NCBI RefSeq assembly: GCF_963678635.1
Contig: NC_087065.1
Coordinates: 1,800,001-1,864,000, forward strand
DNA: 64,000 nucleotides
From: Symsagittifera roscoffensis
Lineage: Eukaryota; Xenacoelomorpha; Acoela; Convolutidae
Reading direction: 5' to 3'
Part shown: positions 24,352 through 36,481 of the stretch, piece after piece
Layout: the number at the start of each line of letters is the position of its first letter
How positions within the stretch are numbered: position 1 is the first letter of the stretch
Program-made: the position numbers and the translations under genes
The notes under the pieces: generated by a model
Seen by the model: the letters and a program-made list of their open reading frames with translations, nothing else
Databases searched by the model: none
Told to the model about the DNA's origin: nothing

Positions 24352-25650
24352 TCACCATAAAAATTTATCATCCGACTTTTCGTCTTGTTCTAGAAGAATT
24401 TCGTTTTTTACGTTCTGGTGACTCTGATATTTCGTATACCGGGATTTCTGGTCGTCCAATTTCAGTACAACTGGGCTCTGTAGCTCAATCTTCAGTGGTT
24501 TGTGCAACTTAGTGAGGTTATCCGATGTAGAGATAGCCACGGCTTGTCTTGTTCTCGCGCACAATTTTTTTTCTTTGATCCTACTTCATAACAATGGTTA
24601 AAACTAGGAACTGTGGCACTACCTTTGAAAACTTTAGGTTGTTTTGAACAATTATTTCGATTAGCTATATATGATTTCTTAGTATTTTCTCGCTTGCTAG
24701 TTTCACTGTTGAATTAATAGAGCCAAAGGTCGGTAATGAGGTTCCCCGTTACTTCGATTTAAGATCTTTTGAAGTATATTAGTTTTCTTTAATATAAAAA
24801 AAATGAAAGTCTCGTTGTAAATTTCGCTGGAATTTTCTGTGTCTGTGTTGGGCTAAGCTCCGAGTCGTATCCTTTCTCTTTGGGGTTACGGTTTTTAATG
24901 TTCGTTGGAGCGCCCAGATATACTTCTTCTACTCTGTCATCAGAAGCCCAATTTTGTGCACTAAGTTTGGCATAATTGATTTTCCGTTGTCTAAAAAATC
25001 ATTACTAATTTGACTGATCAATGTCTTCCAGAGAGTGTTCGGTGTTTTGTGGAAGTGTTTTTCAAATAATATAAAGTTTATTTTCGATTGGTATGTGCTC
25101 CGTAAACTTCACATGGTTTTAGAAACCGATTCGATAAAAGAAGGTTTAGGTTATTCCGAAGACGTCGTTTGTACCTTTGATTTAACGGTATGTACAATGT
25201 ACAAGTTTTTCTACTATACCGTTGGAACTGGAACTGCGGTCGGCTACTGCACAAATTATAATTTTCAATGATTTGAATCGCAAAAGGTTATAAAATCGGC
25301 CAAGTAAGACACGAGGCGTGGTTAACCCGAATTAAATTTAGGATTCGTGAAGGTTAAAGTAATCGATAAGAAAATCAATCACTGTTTTAGCGGACGTACT
25401 TGAGCTAATTTTCGCTGATAAAAATTTTGAAATTCTATCTATACCTAACAAGATATATTTAATGGATCTAAAGAGCCTGGAAAATCTACATCGATTTCTT
25501 CAAAAACAAACTTAAGGTCAGAAGGATGGTTTTCTGAAAACAAGGGCTTAATGATTTCAGCTGCTTTCATACAATCCGTACAAATATTTCCGTAGAAATA
25601 ACTCATCCTCGTGATATGTAGCCAACAAAACATTCTCAAAATCAATTCAT
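24352..25650 (-). pseudogene. Integrase remnant of the decayed Gypsy element
   Basis: A minus-strand frame at 25445-25645 contains ITRMSYFYGNICTDCMKAAE, which fits the zinc-binding (HHCC) and following region of retroviral-type integrases. A later frame (24352-24564) would be the C-terminal tail. Frameshifts and stops separate the pieces; catalytic residues could not be placed with confidence. Identification rests mainly on its position downstream of reverse transcriptase and before the 3' LTR. Confidence 0.45.
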
Positions 25651-26799
25651 CCAGAATTGATCTGGATGAGTTTGGTGAAGAAGTTTCATGGCGGTTGTTC
25701 TAAAGCCAAAGGGTAGGCATAATTTGTTGTCCATGTAAAGTAATCCGTTAACAGTATGTGGGTCTGTATGAAAATAATTGAAATAACAGCTTGATTTTGT
25801 GGTTTGAATAATCTTTTTCATTTTCTAGAGCTTTAACCATGGAATATAAAATGTATCTTCTTCAGTAAGCCATGTAATCATTTTACTTTTAAAGAAGCTA
25901 TTGAACTCCAATGTTTTGTTTTGGCAATTTAAGAGAATCCCAGTTTTTTCTTGCTAGTGAAGAATGATCCGAAGACATAGTTTCTATAGCAAATTTTATA
26001 TTGATATCGGATGTTGAGAGAGTATTTAAAATTCCACATTACTTGCAAAATTAGGTTTTATAGGGGGTTTTAGATTATTCGCATGTACAGAATAAAAATG
26101 AAAAAGTATTTTGAGATGGTAATTTTTGAACAATTATTTTTTGAATAACCCAACGGAGAAGATTTATGGGTACAAAATTTGGAACGAAAATAATCAAAGT
26201 CGAAAATTTTCAATCTTGAACTAAGTTTAGAATTGATGCGATAATCCTATTAAGTAGTTTTACGTCACTGAAATTTTTCGACAAATCAGATAGGAGTTGA
26301 TGTATTTGTCTATTTTTTCTATATCCGATTCAAGAGTAGAGTAGAATTCAAGAGTAGAAAAAGTTTTCCAATTGGAACTCTTAAGGTTAAACCTGTAAAA
26401 CCCATATCTTTACCTGATTTATATTTTATCGAAAAAATTAAACGGTAAAAGTCTGTCAACCCGTTTTGCTTGTTAATGGGCTATGACAAGTCTTGTTTCC
26501 ATGATTACAACATAAGGCCGATAAAAAGAGCTTTATTATCTGTTACAACTTAGAAATTCGAACCGTATAGGTGAAATTTGTAGTGTTTAACAGCCCAAAC
26601 AGCATCGCGGAGTTCGAGTTCGTTTGATGAGTTGTTCGCTTCGTTGGGGTTTGAAATCCAGCAACGAAAGAAGCCGATCTGTAGTCGTTCCCGTGGAGTT
26701 GTTCAAGCGTAGCGCCGAGACCGTTTTGTGAGACGTCTGATTTTTTTTCTACTCAGTTTCACGTCGAAGTAGATATTTTGTGGTAAATTAACGATTTCT

Positions 26800-27480
26800 G
26801 ATTTAACTTTCTCGTAGGCTATTGTATGATCATCTAATCAATTCAGCATCAATTTCCTCTTTATTAGCGTTCTAAAATGACTTCCCAGCAATGCAAATTT
26901 TGGTACAAATTTCATGGATTCGTTAGTCGATTCAAAAAAAGAGCGCAATTCCTTCAAGTTCCGAGAAATTGGGATGGAATTTATTGCTAAAGTTTTATCT
27001 TCAAGCGAAAGAGCGAAATAAATCCTGATCTTGATATTTTGAAATCTAGCCGTTAATTTTCTTTTTTTTTAAATTCAATTTCGGCCATTTGACTGCGAAA
27101 CTATTCTTGTCTAAGGTCGATAAAATATTTTCGACGATGGCATTGTTTTCGTTAAAGTTTCCTTTGGAACAAATTCATCTATAGTTTAGATAAAGGTTGG
27201 TAAAAAGAATGTTTCCAATGGTTGTGCCCATTAATCTTTGGAATTCATTTGGCATATCGCCAAGCCCATAAAAACCCGTTAAAAACTGATATGTACTGCT
27301 AATGTTTCCAACTACGATAGTAAAACTGCAAGGTTTACTTGTGAAGTCGTCTAAGTTTAATTGACTCTAAGCGTTTTCGAGGTCTAGATCAGTGAACCAA
27401 ACTTCTCCGGCGCATTTTTCTGAAAGGTGAGATGCAATGTTATCTACTACTTCGTGAATGTTGGGCTTCTGTCTTTTTTG
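26800..27480 (-). pseudogene. Reverse transcriptase / RNase H connection remnant of the decayed Gypsy element
   Basis: Read on the minus strand, sequence near 27460-27360 gives QKPNIHEVVDNIASHL, then GEVWFTDLDLENA, matching RT motif A (the usual ...LDLKYAY is interrupted). Farther on, near 27290-27200, comes YQFLTGFYGLGDMPNEFQRLM, the palm region before the YxDD box, which itself is degenerate here. Near 26960-26860 comes NLKELRSFFESTNESMKF, the thumb/connection motif. Several stops and frameshifts break it. The residue pattern is that of Ty3/Gypsy elements of the Mag type. Confidence 0.75.
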
Positions 27481-28455
27481 AAGATTTCTATGTTTATAAG
27501 CTTTTAGATCAACGCCAGTTTTGTTGAATTATCCTTCTTGCAGATAATTACCACTGGCCTGATAAATCTATCTTCATCGCATGATTCTAGCTTTTCAGTT
27601 AATTTCCTTCGGAAATTAGTCTGTCATGTTCTTAGCTTACCGCTGGTGGTAAGTGTAATGGTACCATTCTTCCTTTTAAATGAATTGATTTCAAAGGGTC
27701 AAAATGGGTAAATTTCAGTTGGTTTTTCTGTTTGTCAATTCTGTTAATGATTGGTTCAGTTTTTTGAAAATGTTTCTCTTCGTTCTTGTATGATCCGATG
27801 GAATTTATGTTTTGATTGATTTATTCGATTTGTTCTTAAAGTGTTGAAAAGTTTTTTGTTCGACTTTAATCCCGACATGGGATAGATTGTCATTCCCTAT
27901 AATGTTTCGCTCATGTCCATTGGTGATAAAGAAGGCCGTTTTCTCGTAAGACTATCCGTTGAGTCTGATTGGTACGATGATTTGGCCCACGTTCTAAATC
28001 GGGTCGTCTGGTAAGCCACAGTAGAGATCTTTCGCAGCCCAATCGACTGCGTTGATTTTCAAGTATGGGTCAAGTAATATAAGTTGTTGTAATACGTTCC
28101 TTTTTAAAAAGCTTACTGGTCTTACTGAACCGACCTGGAAATTTAGTTGCAAGAAAATTTCCCCTTCTCAGTCCGGTATTTAGTAATTTCAAATTTTTTT
28201 GTCACGTTTAATATGAGTATTCGTCGTTGTCACTTTGTCATGTCTCCGACCATGAATTATTTACATTGCAGCTTTCTTACTGTACATGGTTATTTACAGC
28301 AGGTTATCCGACGGAAGTACAAACTTGTATCTACATTTCGGATGTACAAATTCGTTATCTACAAATTCAGTATCTACAATGACCTTTGAAATTACAAGAT
28401 ACGAATCGCGTCCTTCACCGGACAGACGGCAAGGTGTCCTTTCACAAGTTTTTTT

Positions 28456-29330
28456 CTAATTCATGCTTGAGTTTCTACTATCTACTGCTAAAGTTGGTGC
28501 CTGTTTGTTAAAAGTCTGATGTTTATTCACAGTATTATTATGTACAGAATAAGAAGATTTAAAATTGTTTGTCATCGTCAAGTGATTAGAGATTGCCTTC
28601 TCATCTATTAAGCCGACATTTAGAACTTCTTGAGGTGGTAAGGTTTCGATTAAAAATTTCCTTTGGTTTTCATAGTTCCTCATGTTGTTGACAAAAATTT
28701 CGCGGAGCCACTCCTCTTTTCCACTGGAATATAGCATTTCTTAGCCATCTCCGCTAGAGCGCCTCAGAATTTTTTCAAGTTTGAGCTGTCTTTTTGACGT
28801 CTATTAAGCAGCTTATGGCCTTCGATTGCCACATTGGGTTTTTCGAATAAAAGCTTGGAATACGAGATCTCAAAATTCAGCGAAATTCATGCGGAGGATT
28901 TTGACCTTCTCGAACTTTAGTGAGAAAATTTTCTTACCCTTGCTACCGAGAGCTAAGTAAAGCACTGAGCGGATTTGCTTGCCTGCTTCTGGCATTCGCA
29001 ATTCGTTGATTGTCTTTGTTTCTAGTTTATTACTGGCGCTTTCGGTTTCGCTGAAACTTCTTCTTTCTTCTGCGTTTCTGGCTATTTTATCCATTTCGGC
29101 CGTTTTCGTTTTGTTATGATGTTCTTCCTCTAATTGTTGAATCTCTGGTTGTAGCAGGTCTAAAGGATTTATTAAATTTTCTGGATCGAATTTCTAGATC
29201 TTGGCTATTAATGCCAATTGGAATACATTCCTCCAATTTTCCCATTAGGCCAAAAGATCGATCGCATGCGTTTGCCAGAATGGAGGGACTTTGCTCATGC
29301 CAGATTTGTTTTTAGATGACTGAACCATGA
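28456..29330 (-). pseudogene. Gag remnant of the decayed Gypsy element
   Basis: Directly inside the 5' LTR the minus strand reads SKVPPFWQTHAIDLLA, a stop, then WENWRNVFQLALIAK, followed by a frame with IRSVLYLALGSKGKKIFSL and, after further stops, EEWLREIFVNNMRNYENQR. This order matches the Retrotrans_gag-type capsid of Mag-like elements. At least four interruptions are present; no zinc knuckle was located. Confidence 0.65.
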
Positions 29331-29335
29331 TAAAA

Positions 29336-29532
29336 TATACTAATGCTCTAACTAAACTAAGCTTAAAATAATAGGAAAGAAAGAATTGAGTTCAGTTAAA
29401 ATGTGTGTTATTTCTAACTAAGACACAATAACACTGACGCTTGCTCACTTCGATGGAGGTCATTAGCGGTAGACAAGGTCATATAAGACCAGTTAAATAA
29501 AATAAGTTAATGAAATAAAGACGATCACAACA
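29336..29532 (-). repeat. 5' LTR of the decayed Gypsy element
   Basis: Pairs with 23419-23612. The two differ at many positions, indicating age. Gag begins within about 20 bp of its inner edge. Confidence 0.9.
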
Positions 29533-29775
29533 CAAGCCTAAACCATCTTCAGAATTGTCGCGTCAATTAGGACGTCGGTCTTCAATTAGTATTTCGGCCT
29601 TTAAATACTAAAAAATCTGCAAGCTTAGTAACTCCATTGACTCCTAACTGAACTTCCACAACACACTGATGTTGAAATATTGCAATTTCAGTCGAAAATT
29701 TTTGTTCGAGCTCTTGCTCCGTTCTTTGCTCTATCTTTAAAGTAGAAAGTTTTAAAATCATAAATTTTTATGTGG
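29533..29775. other. Short spacer, no gene recognised
   Basis: It lies between the decayed LTR element and the 3' end of the KH-domain exon. Nothing further was seen. Confidence 0.4.
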
Positions 29776-30973
29776 TTATGAAGTGGGTAAGAAAAAAGTA
29801 GCGATCACCCTAAGCTGCAGTAATTCGGTGCACCCTTCGTCTGAGTCATCAGGTTTAACTTCCTTCTCCCAATAGTTCGTTTCCAAAATCCGTTTTATAC
29901 TATAAACGTTCCAATCATCAGTCCCTTCGGGAAGCTTCCACGAGTCCTCGGAGGAGCTGTCCCAACATCTGTTGAGCACCTGGTGGAGATGCTTGGGGGC
30001 GTGCTGTTTGTGTTCGAGGACTAAACTTGCCGGCCAGTCTAGAGGTGCCTCGCTGAGCGCAGTGATGTTACAAAAGCCAGCTAGTTTCTTAGCGATAGCT
30101 GACACGAGGTACTCTCCTTGTCTATTTCGATGCGCATTCTCGATCGAGTTTCGCTTGAACGTGCGAAGCTTACTATCATACCCTGTTCGGGACTCAATTG
30201 CGAAACATCTTTGAACTGCAACTGCTCCAATTTCATTAGACAGCTTTGTTTTAAATTGGGGTTCAAAGTAGGAACAAAGTTATCATTCAGGCCATGTTTG
30301 TGCTTCAGGTGAAATTGTTCGGTAGCCAACTTTTTTTTCTCAATACTTATTTCATCTGTTTCGTTCATCTGTTTCTCAACAACTTTATCTGTTTCGTTGA
30401 AAATAATTTTTCCAAGTCGGATACGAAAACTCAGTTCAGTATTTGCGGATTGTTGCATGCTACTCAGCAATGGGTCGAAAAACGAGGCTACTTTTTCCTC
30501 CGAGAAATCAAAAAAGTTTTCGTGACCCCTTTCCTCGCGAAATGGAATTGGTTGAAGCCGAACAAACTCAGAAACAGCGAATAGATTTCGCTCGTTCTCG
30601 TCTTCGCTTTTTCCATTTCCAACCACTACCAGCTCCGAGGAGTTTTTTTCGAAATCTCCGCAGCCTAATTGTATCGAAGCTTGAATTGGCGTGATCGAAT
30701 GCTGTTCGAATATCTCTTATTTCGAATATTTCTATTTTTCTCTCTACTTCCGCGCAAACTTCATTGCAAGCCATCTTATTCTCTCCGGTCACGTGGATCT
30801 CAAAATAACCAGGAACCTCTGGTACTTGTTCCTGTAGGACAAAAACCTCTTGCACTCCAGGTAACTGCTGCTCTAGACGATTTAGTCCGCTGCGGTCTTT
30901 TCCAATGATAAAGGCCACCAATTTATCCCGAGCTGGCGCATAAGCAAATGAGTAACTCCTTTTGACGCCATAT
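29776..30973 (-). pseudogene. KH-domain protein exon with two frame breaks
   Basis: On the minus strand a strong acceptor (CTTTTGTTTTCAG, ending at 30974) opens a frame reading through FIIGKDRSGLNRLEQ, which fits a KH RNA-binding domain (I-I-G-K-x-x-x GXXG loop), to about ANSSFDTI. There the frame shifts (30626-30680) into a ~180-codon Glu/Lys-rich region, and near 30105-30125 it shifts again into a ~109-codon end (KLAGFCNITALSEAPLDW...) with stop at 29776. Protein-like sequence continues across both shifts. It is therefore either a recently broken gene, assembly errors, or very small unseen introns. KH proteins bind single-stranded RNA; the specific family is not recognised. Upstream exons lie to the right and were not found. 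Confidence 0.5.
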
Positions 30974-31058
30974 CTGAAAACAAAAGGATCGTGTTATTAA
31001 AAACATTAACTCAGTTGAATTCTGTTCTCGAACTAACATTGTGAGTAATTTAATTGGG

Positions 31059-31163
31059 ATTAACACGACAACTCGCAACAAGTTTTTATCTTGTTTCAAA
31101 ACCTTGCGAGTTGCGTTTCTCTTAAACTTTGTTAATTGTCTTTTGTTACGAGCTGTCTCGGTT
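31059..31163. mobile_element. Relic of a GACAAYTCGTAAC MITE
   Basis: ACGACAACTCGCAACAAG at the left and CTTTTGTTACGAGCTGTCTCG at the right are inverted copies of the ends seen at 31259-31391 and 35147-35342. The body is much diverged. The surrounding 30977-31490 stretch is otherwise without a recognised gene; a GGGAGGGGGGTGGGGG tract lies at about 31201. Confidence 0.45.
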
Positions 31164-31258
31164 AATGTATGAACATGATGTATGTGAATAGAAGTAAATG
31201 GGGAGGGGGGTGGGGGTGAGAGGGAAGAAATGTGTGGTGAAATCCTAATTAGAAGTGA

Positions 31259-31391
31259 GGTGACAACTCGTAACACTAGATTAAGTTACGAACACTGAAT
31301 AACGCGCAGTATTCTTCTCATACGAAGCAAGCGTATTCTACTTACCAACGCCTTCTTGTTACGAATCGTCATGTGTTACGATTTGTCGCCC
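31259..31391. mobile_element. MITE, GGTGACAACTCGTAA family, copy A
   Basis: Inverted ends GGTGACAACTCGTAACA and TGTTACGATTTGTCGCCC. The interior GCAAGCGTATTCTACTTACC matches, in opposite orientation, GGCAAGTAGAACACGCTTGC in the copy at 35147-35342. Confidence 0.65.
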
Positions 31392-31489
31392 TCATGCACT
31401 AATTCGATAGATTCCCACTTGAATTGTATTTATGATGCGCTTTTTATGTGCCATTCATTCATCGTATCTAAAGAAACACTTTTGTACCA

Positions 31490-33936
31490 AGCTCAGATCT
31501 TTTATCTAAAATTGGCCAAAACGGCAATCTTTAAGCTCCAAAAACTTACAAAAAATGATCTCATGTGAAATATCTTTTCAAATTCAAGCTCAAGACAACA
31601 TTACCTTTTGAATGATAAATATATTTTTGTCAAAATTGGCTAGTTAAAAAATCGAAATTTGTCTGAAGAATTAAAACCCACCCCGAGCACAAATATTCTG
31701 TTACTTTCGTTACGAAAGTCGGAACAAAATCAAATATCGTTGAGCGCCTTTTCAATTGCTTGTTTTTTCTGATGGCTCGTAACTTCAAGAATCAGTTGAT
31801 TATACGGCAACTAACAAATAATAATAGCTTTCAATACTCCAGTTTTCTAAAATGATGTTAGCAAGAGCATTGTTTGTCATAACTTTTGATTAAGAAATTG
31901 TATTTGGTTCTAATCAATTATGATTCATAACTAAATCCGAAACAAGACTGCTCATATCAGGGCGAAGCCCTGGATGTTCCGACTGCCTTTTGAGGTTTCA
32001 TGAGCAGTAATAACAAAAAAAATTAAGTATAATAAAATGAAATGATTTTTTTTTAATCATCATCCCACACGCCATATAAAGTACAAAAAGATAAATTTTG
32101 CTCCTATTATTATATCAATTATGGCATATAAGATTTCTTGAACCAATTTGGAACGATTTCTAAGGCGGATTAAATCTCCGCTTACGCGTTATAGCGCGAA
32201 ATATATCGCGCGTTACTTGTTCCAAATTGGCAAAAAGGGCAATCTTTAAACGCCCATAACTTTACGAAAAATGGTCACAGGTAAAATATCTTTCCAAACT
32301 TAAGCTCAGGGCAACAATAGCTTTCGAATGATATTAAAAAATTCTGTCAAAAATGGCTAGTTAAAAAGTCGAAATTTGTCTGAAGAAACAAAACCCACCC
32401 CGAACACAAATATTCCGTTACTTTGGTATCGAAAATCGGAACAATAAAACATACTGTGATCAGTTTAACTAATCAGGCCATCTTTCAGACATTTCTGAAC
32501 AAAGTTGGTTTCAACCTAATCTCAAAGCTATTGAGACTACAGAAAGTTAGAATAGGAGAGTTTAATCTTAGACTAAATAAGTTGCTCGAAACCAACTGGC
32601 TGAAAATATTGGTAGCGTGACAAACACAGAGTGTAATGTCACTCGAGACTACTCTTTGATGAGTACCGAAAGTTTTATTTCAACACGTTTTCCACAAAAT
32701 ACTCTATACTTTTTTGTATTCTATTGTTTGACTTGTAAAAACGATTCTTACAACAACAAAACTGCTCGTATCAGGGCGAAGCCCTGAATGTTCCGACTGC
32801 CCATTAAAGTTTATGGAGCAATAATATCATTAAAAAATTAAAGTAATAAACCAAAATGAAAATTTTTTTTCAAAAATTTGAATTTTTTAAATAAAAATCA
32901 TCCCCCCACACGCCATATAAAGTACAAAAGGATAAATTTCGCTTTTTGTAACAAATCAATTATGGCAGGCAAATAAGCTTCCTTAAACCAATTTGGAACG
33001 ATTTCTAAGACGGATTAACTCTCCGCTTACGCGTTAATAGCGCGAAATATATCGCGCGTTAAATGTCTTAAATTGGCCAAAATGGCAATCTTTAAACCCC
33101 CGTAACTTTTTGAAAAATGATCACAGGTAAAATACCTTTTCAAATTTGAGCTCAGGACAACAATACCTTTCGAATGATATAAAAAAATTCCGTCAAAAAT
33201 GGCTAGTTAAAAAGTCGAAATTTGTCTGAAGAAAAAAAAACCCCACCCCGAGCACAAATATTCCGTTACTTTCGTATCGAAAGTCGGAACAATAACAGTT
33301 TTCAAGGAATCCTAAATTACACTTTGCAATACTGTCATCGTCCTGCTGCCTTCATCCATCAAAATTGTTCATTCCTGCAAATTAAACCTGTCTAATTAAA
33401 ACAAGACTGCTCGTACCAGGGCGAAACCCTGAATGTTCCGACAGCGTTTTAATGTTTATGGAGCAGTAATAACATTTAGGAAATTAAATGAAATAAAACG
33501 AAATGAAAATTTTTTTCTCTCTAAAATTTGATTTTTTCTAAATGAAAATCATTCCCCCACACGCCATATTAAGTACAAAAGGATAGATTTCGCTCCTTGT
33601 AACAAATCAATTATGGCAAATAAGCTTCTTTCAACCAATTTGGAATGATTTCTAAGACGGATTAACTCTCCGCTTACGCGTTAATAGCGCGAAATATATC
33701 GCGCGTTAATTGTCCCAAATTGGCCAAAATGACAATCTTTAAACCCCCGTAACTTTACGAAAAATGATCACAGGTGAAATATCTTTTCAAATTTAAGCTC
33801 AGGACAACAATACCTTTCGAATGATAAAAAAAATTCCGTCAAAAATGGCTAGTTAAAAAGTCGAAATTTGTCTGAAGAAAAAAAAACCCACCCCGAGCAC
33901 AAATATTCCGTTACTTTCGTATCGAAAGTCGGAACA
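31490..33936. repeat. Hairpin-rich repeat family, four copies
   Basis: Three long copies (31975-32443, 32789-33291, 33434-33936) and a partial first one (31490-31736) share the order: TGTTCCGACT start, CCACACGCCATAT, GCTTACGCGTTA, a GC hairpin GCGCGA-AATATA-TCGCGC, GGCTAGTTAAAAAGTCG, CCCACCCCGAGCACAAATA, and the end CTTTCG-TAT-CGAAAGTCGGAACA. The ends TGTTCCGACT and AGTCGGAACA are inverted repeats. Just upstream of each long copy stands CAGGGC-GAA-GCCCTG, another hairpin (one base changed in the third copy). Unrelated spacers of ~110-350 bp separate the copies. No ORF. Confidence 0.85.
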
Positions 33937-34654
33937 ATAAACATTTTCAGTCCCTACAGAGTTTAACAAGTTTAACTATTTTTGTATGGGATCTGTACCA
34001 CGTATCGATTTCTCTACTTTTATATGGCAGTATTCTTCTCATTTCTTCAAAGTTTCTGTTTCACTTTCTTGTCAACTAAAATTATAATTGAGCTTCCATT
34101 CAATTTTTCTTTTTTCTAGTTATCTATTGAAACTCATGAACTTTTTACCAATTATTTTATGGGATCTGCGTTTCGGTGATCCATTTTAGGTAATTGCGCC
34201 TCAAAAACGCGAAAAATTTTTGTCCTTGGGTATGTTTTGGGTTTTTTTCTATGCCAAATGAAGTATCACAAACAATATTCAGAGTGTTATACCAAACTAA
34301 AGTCCTGTCATCCGTGATGCGAATGACATTTTGAAAAAAACTTCTGTCGAGAAGCATTTGAAAAGTTCGAATTTTAGTCTGGTTTAGAGCAAGAAAAGCA
34401 AACGAGTACGTGATTCTAATTAAAACTCTTTTAAATTTGTTCTGAAAAACCTAATTTAACTCCTGGAAAGCCGATTTTTGAAGTTTTAATCAGCGTTTTT
34501 TTGCAGGAGCAAGTTTTTGAAGTTAAAAAGTTCAAAATGTTATCTGCAAAAAAATACTAGGACTAAATTACTGGTGTTCTAAGTTTTTGTTCAGTTCCTT
34601 GCGGTCACATTACGCATCACACACAAAAAACGACACGGATTTAGATTTTTTAAA
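33937..34654. other. Intergenic DNA, no gene recognised
   Basis: Only short frames without motifs are present, for example a 66-codon minus-strand frame at 34157-34357. Confidence 0.45.
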
Positions 34655-35080
34655 AACATATCAGCCTGAATAACCAAGGTTAAAAAAACCAATTCATTGA
34701 AAAATACCATTGAAAACAACATTTGTCACCACGAAAACTGCAAAACAAACACGTTTTCACACACAAGATTTATACGGAGCTTGAGAGGCAAAAAAAATAA
34801 AATAAATCAAAATTGTAGGAAAAAAATGAAAAAATATAACAACAACCATAGACATGTACGAACTTTAGTACGAAACTTTTATATCAGGATTAGTTCTGAG
34901 AAAATGTATCTCCAACTACAAATGTTTTGATCTTTTGAAGAAAAGTATTTTCAAAACAAAAGAACAAAAAAAAAGCAAAAAATGAATTAATCTTTCTCAA
35001 TTTTCGCAGATATAAATTTCGTGAAAATCGCAGATAATCTTCAAAGACCTATTTGCTTTTGAATCCCTACAAGGTAGCCT
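34655..35080. repeat. 430 bp direct duplication, copy 1
   Basis: Nearly the same sequence recurs at 36059-36481, starting AACATATCAG and ending CTACAAGGTAGCCT. The copies differ by scattered substitutions and small indels in A-runs. A short frame in this copy is not preserved in the second, arguing against coding function. Confidence 0.9.
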
Positions 35081-35146
35081 TCTTTAAAATTCGAATTTTC
35101 TCTCGAACTTGCTGTTCCTTTCGGCTGAGGAAGATTCGTATTAACA

Positions 35147-35342
35147 GGCGACAATTCGTAAAATGCAACAATTCCTAACAAGGCATTGGCAAGTAGAACA
35201 CGCTTGCTCCGCTTAGCTCTGCTTTTATTCCTTCATGCATCCCGCACGAGAGGAATATTGCTCGTGAATCAGTGTTCCCCGCTTAATCTACTGCTACGAA
35301 TTGTCGCTTGTTACGAATTGTCGCCTATTACGAATTGTCGCC
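35147..35342. mobile_element. MITE, GGCGACAATTCGTAA family, copy B
   Basis: Left end GGCGACAATTCGTAA, right end TTACGAATTGTCGCC, a perfect 15 bp inverted repeat. Two more copies of ACGAATTGTCGC stand just inside the right end (35295-35325). The interior matches copy A in reverse orientation. Confidence 0.75.
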
Positions 35343-36058
35343 TTACGTCAGAAAAAAACCTTTGAGATTCACTTGGTTCATGCATAATGTTAAAAATGAA
35401 GATGATAAGAGTTAAAATTGTAATAAGCAACCGTTGAAAAAGGAAATGATTACACGGTAGTCTAATTGTGGTTATCGTTACGATCGACAAGGGTATTGTA
35501 AACGGGCACTAGACTTTTTTGCGTGAATTACTATGATCAAAATTAGTAAAGTTAATTTAGATTCAGAACTTAAAAACTTAAAATTATTCTGCCCAAATGT
35601 TTTTTTTTGTTTACATTTAACAACTCAGTGACCAAACTTTGAGTCGTTTCGAGGAAAAAGTTACTTTCATGCTACCCTCTGGATCGCGCAATTTGCTAAA
35701 CATTTTAGAATAGAAAATATAATACAGAAAATTTCATGAAATCAATTTTGTTTTCAGTTCTCAAATTTACTCAAATTTTGTCGGCTCAGTTGCCGCTCGC
35801 TTTCAAATTTTCATTTAATGCCACCGATTTTGTTTCTGGACAAGTTTTTTACTAAAACAACATCATTCTAGACAAAATCTTCGTTTCTTCGATTGTTTTA
35901 AACGTAGTGGCGATCCTTTTTTTCCTGTCTGCAGGCTTGCAATGCTATTTTAGGTCCTATGTGATGCTAAACTCCACTTTTCCTCGATGTAATTTATACA
36001 AAATATGAACAAAGAAGAAGCCAAGATTCGCATGTTTTGCGCTACAGAAATTGAAGAA
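35343..36058. other. Spacer between the two copies of the 430 bp duplication, no gene recognised
   Basis: AT-rich, with no recognisable motif or element end. Confidence 0.4.
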
Positions 36059-36481
36059 AACATATCAGTCTGAATAACCTGTTTAAAAATACAAATTCAT
36101 TGAAAAATACCATTGAAAACAACGTTTGTCACCACGAAAACTGCAAAACAAACACGTTTTCACACACAAGACTTATACGGAGCTTTGAGAGGCAAAAAAA
36201 ATAAAATAAATCAAAATTGTAAAAAAAAAATTAAAAAAATATAACAACAATCATAGACATGTACGAACTTTAGGACGAAACTTTTATATCAGGATTAGTT
36301 CTGAGAAAAATGTATCTCCAATTACAAATGTTTTGATCTTTTGAAGAAAAGTATTTTCAAAACAAAACAAAAAAAAGCAAAAAATGAATTAATCTTTCTC
36401 AAATTTCGCAGATATAATTTTCGTGAAGATCGCAGATAATCTTCAAAGACTTATTTGCTTTTGAATCCCTACAAGGTAGCC
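36059..36481. repeat. 430 bp direct duplication, copy 2
   Basis: Second copy of 34655-35080. Confidence 0.9.

Larger units (their letters stand above)
23419..29532 (-). mobile_element. Decayed Ty3/Gypsy LTR retrotransposon (Mag-like), minus strand
   Basis: Two ~195 bp direct repeats (23419-23612 and 29336-29532) begin TGTACTAATGC (TATACTAATGC in the right copy) and end GATCACAACA, so read on the minus strand they run TGTTGTGATCG to ...TACA. Gag lies next to the right (5') LTR, followed leftward by reverse transcriptase, RNase H and integrase remnants, the normal gag-pol order. A purine tract GGGGAGG on the minus strand abuts the left LTR at 23613-23620. Many frameshifts and stops and clearly diverged LTRs show an old, dead insertion. 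No target duplication was recognised. Confidence 0.85.

Noticed and set aside
24076-24360. Ser-rich 94-codon plus-strand frame
   Set aside because: It is opposite to the integrase end of the decayed Gypsy element and has no independent support.
30118-30908. Several plus-strand frames over the KH exon
   Set aside because: They are antisense shadows of the minus-strand coding sequence.
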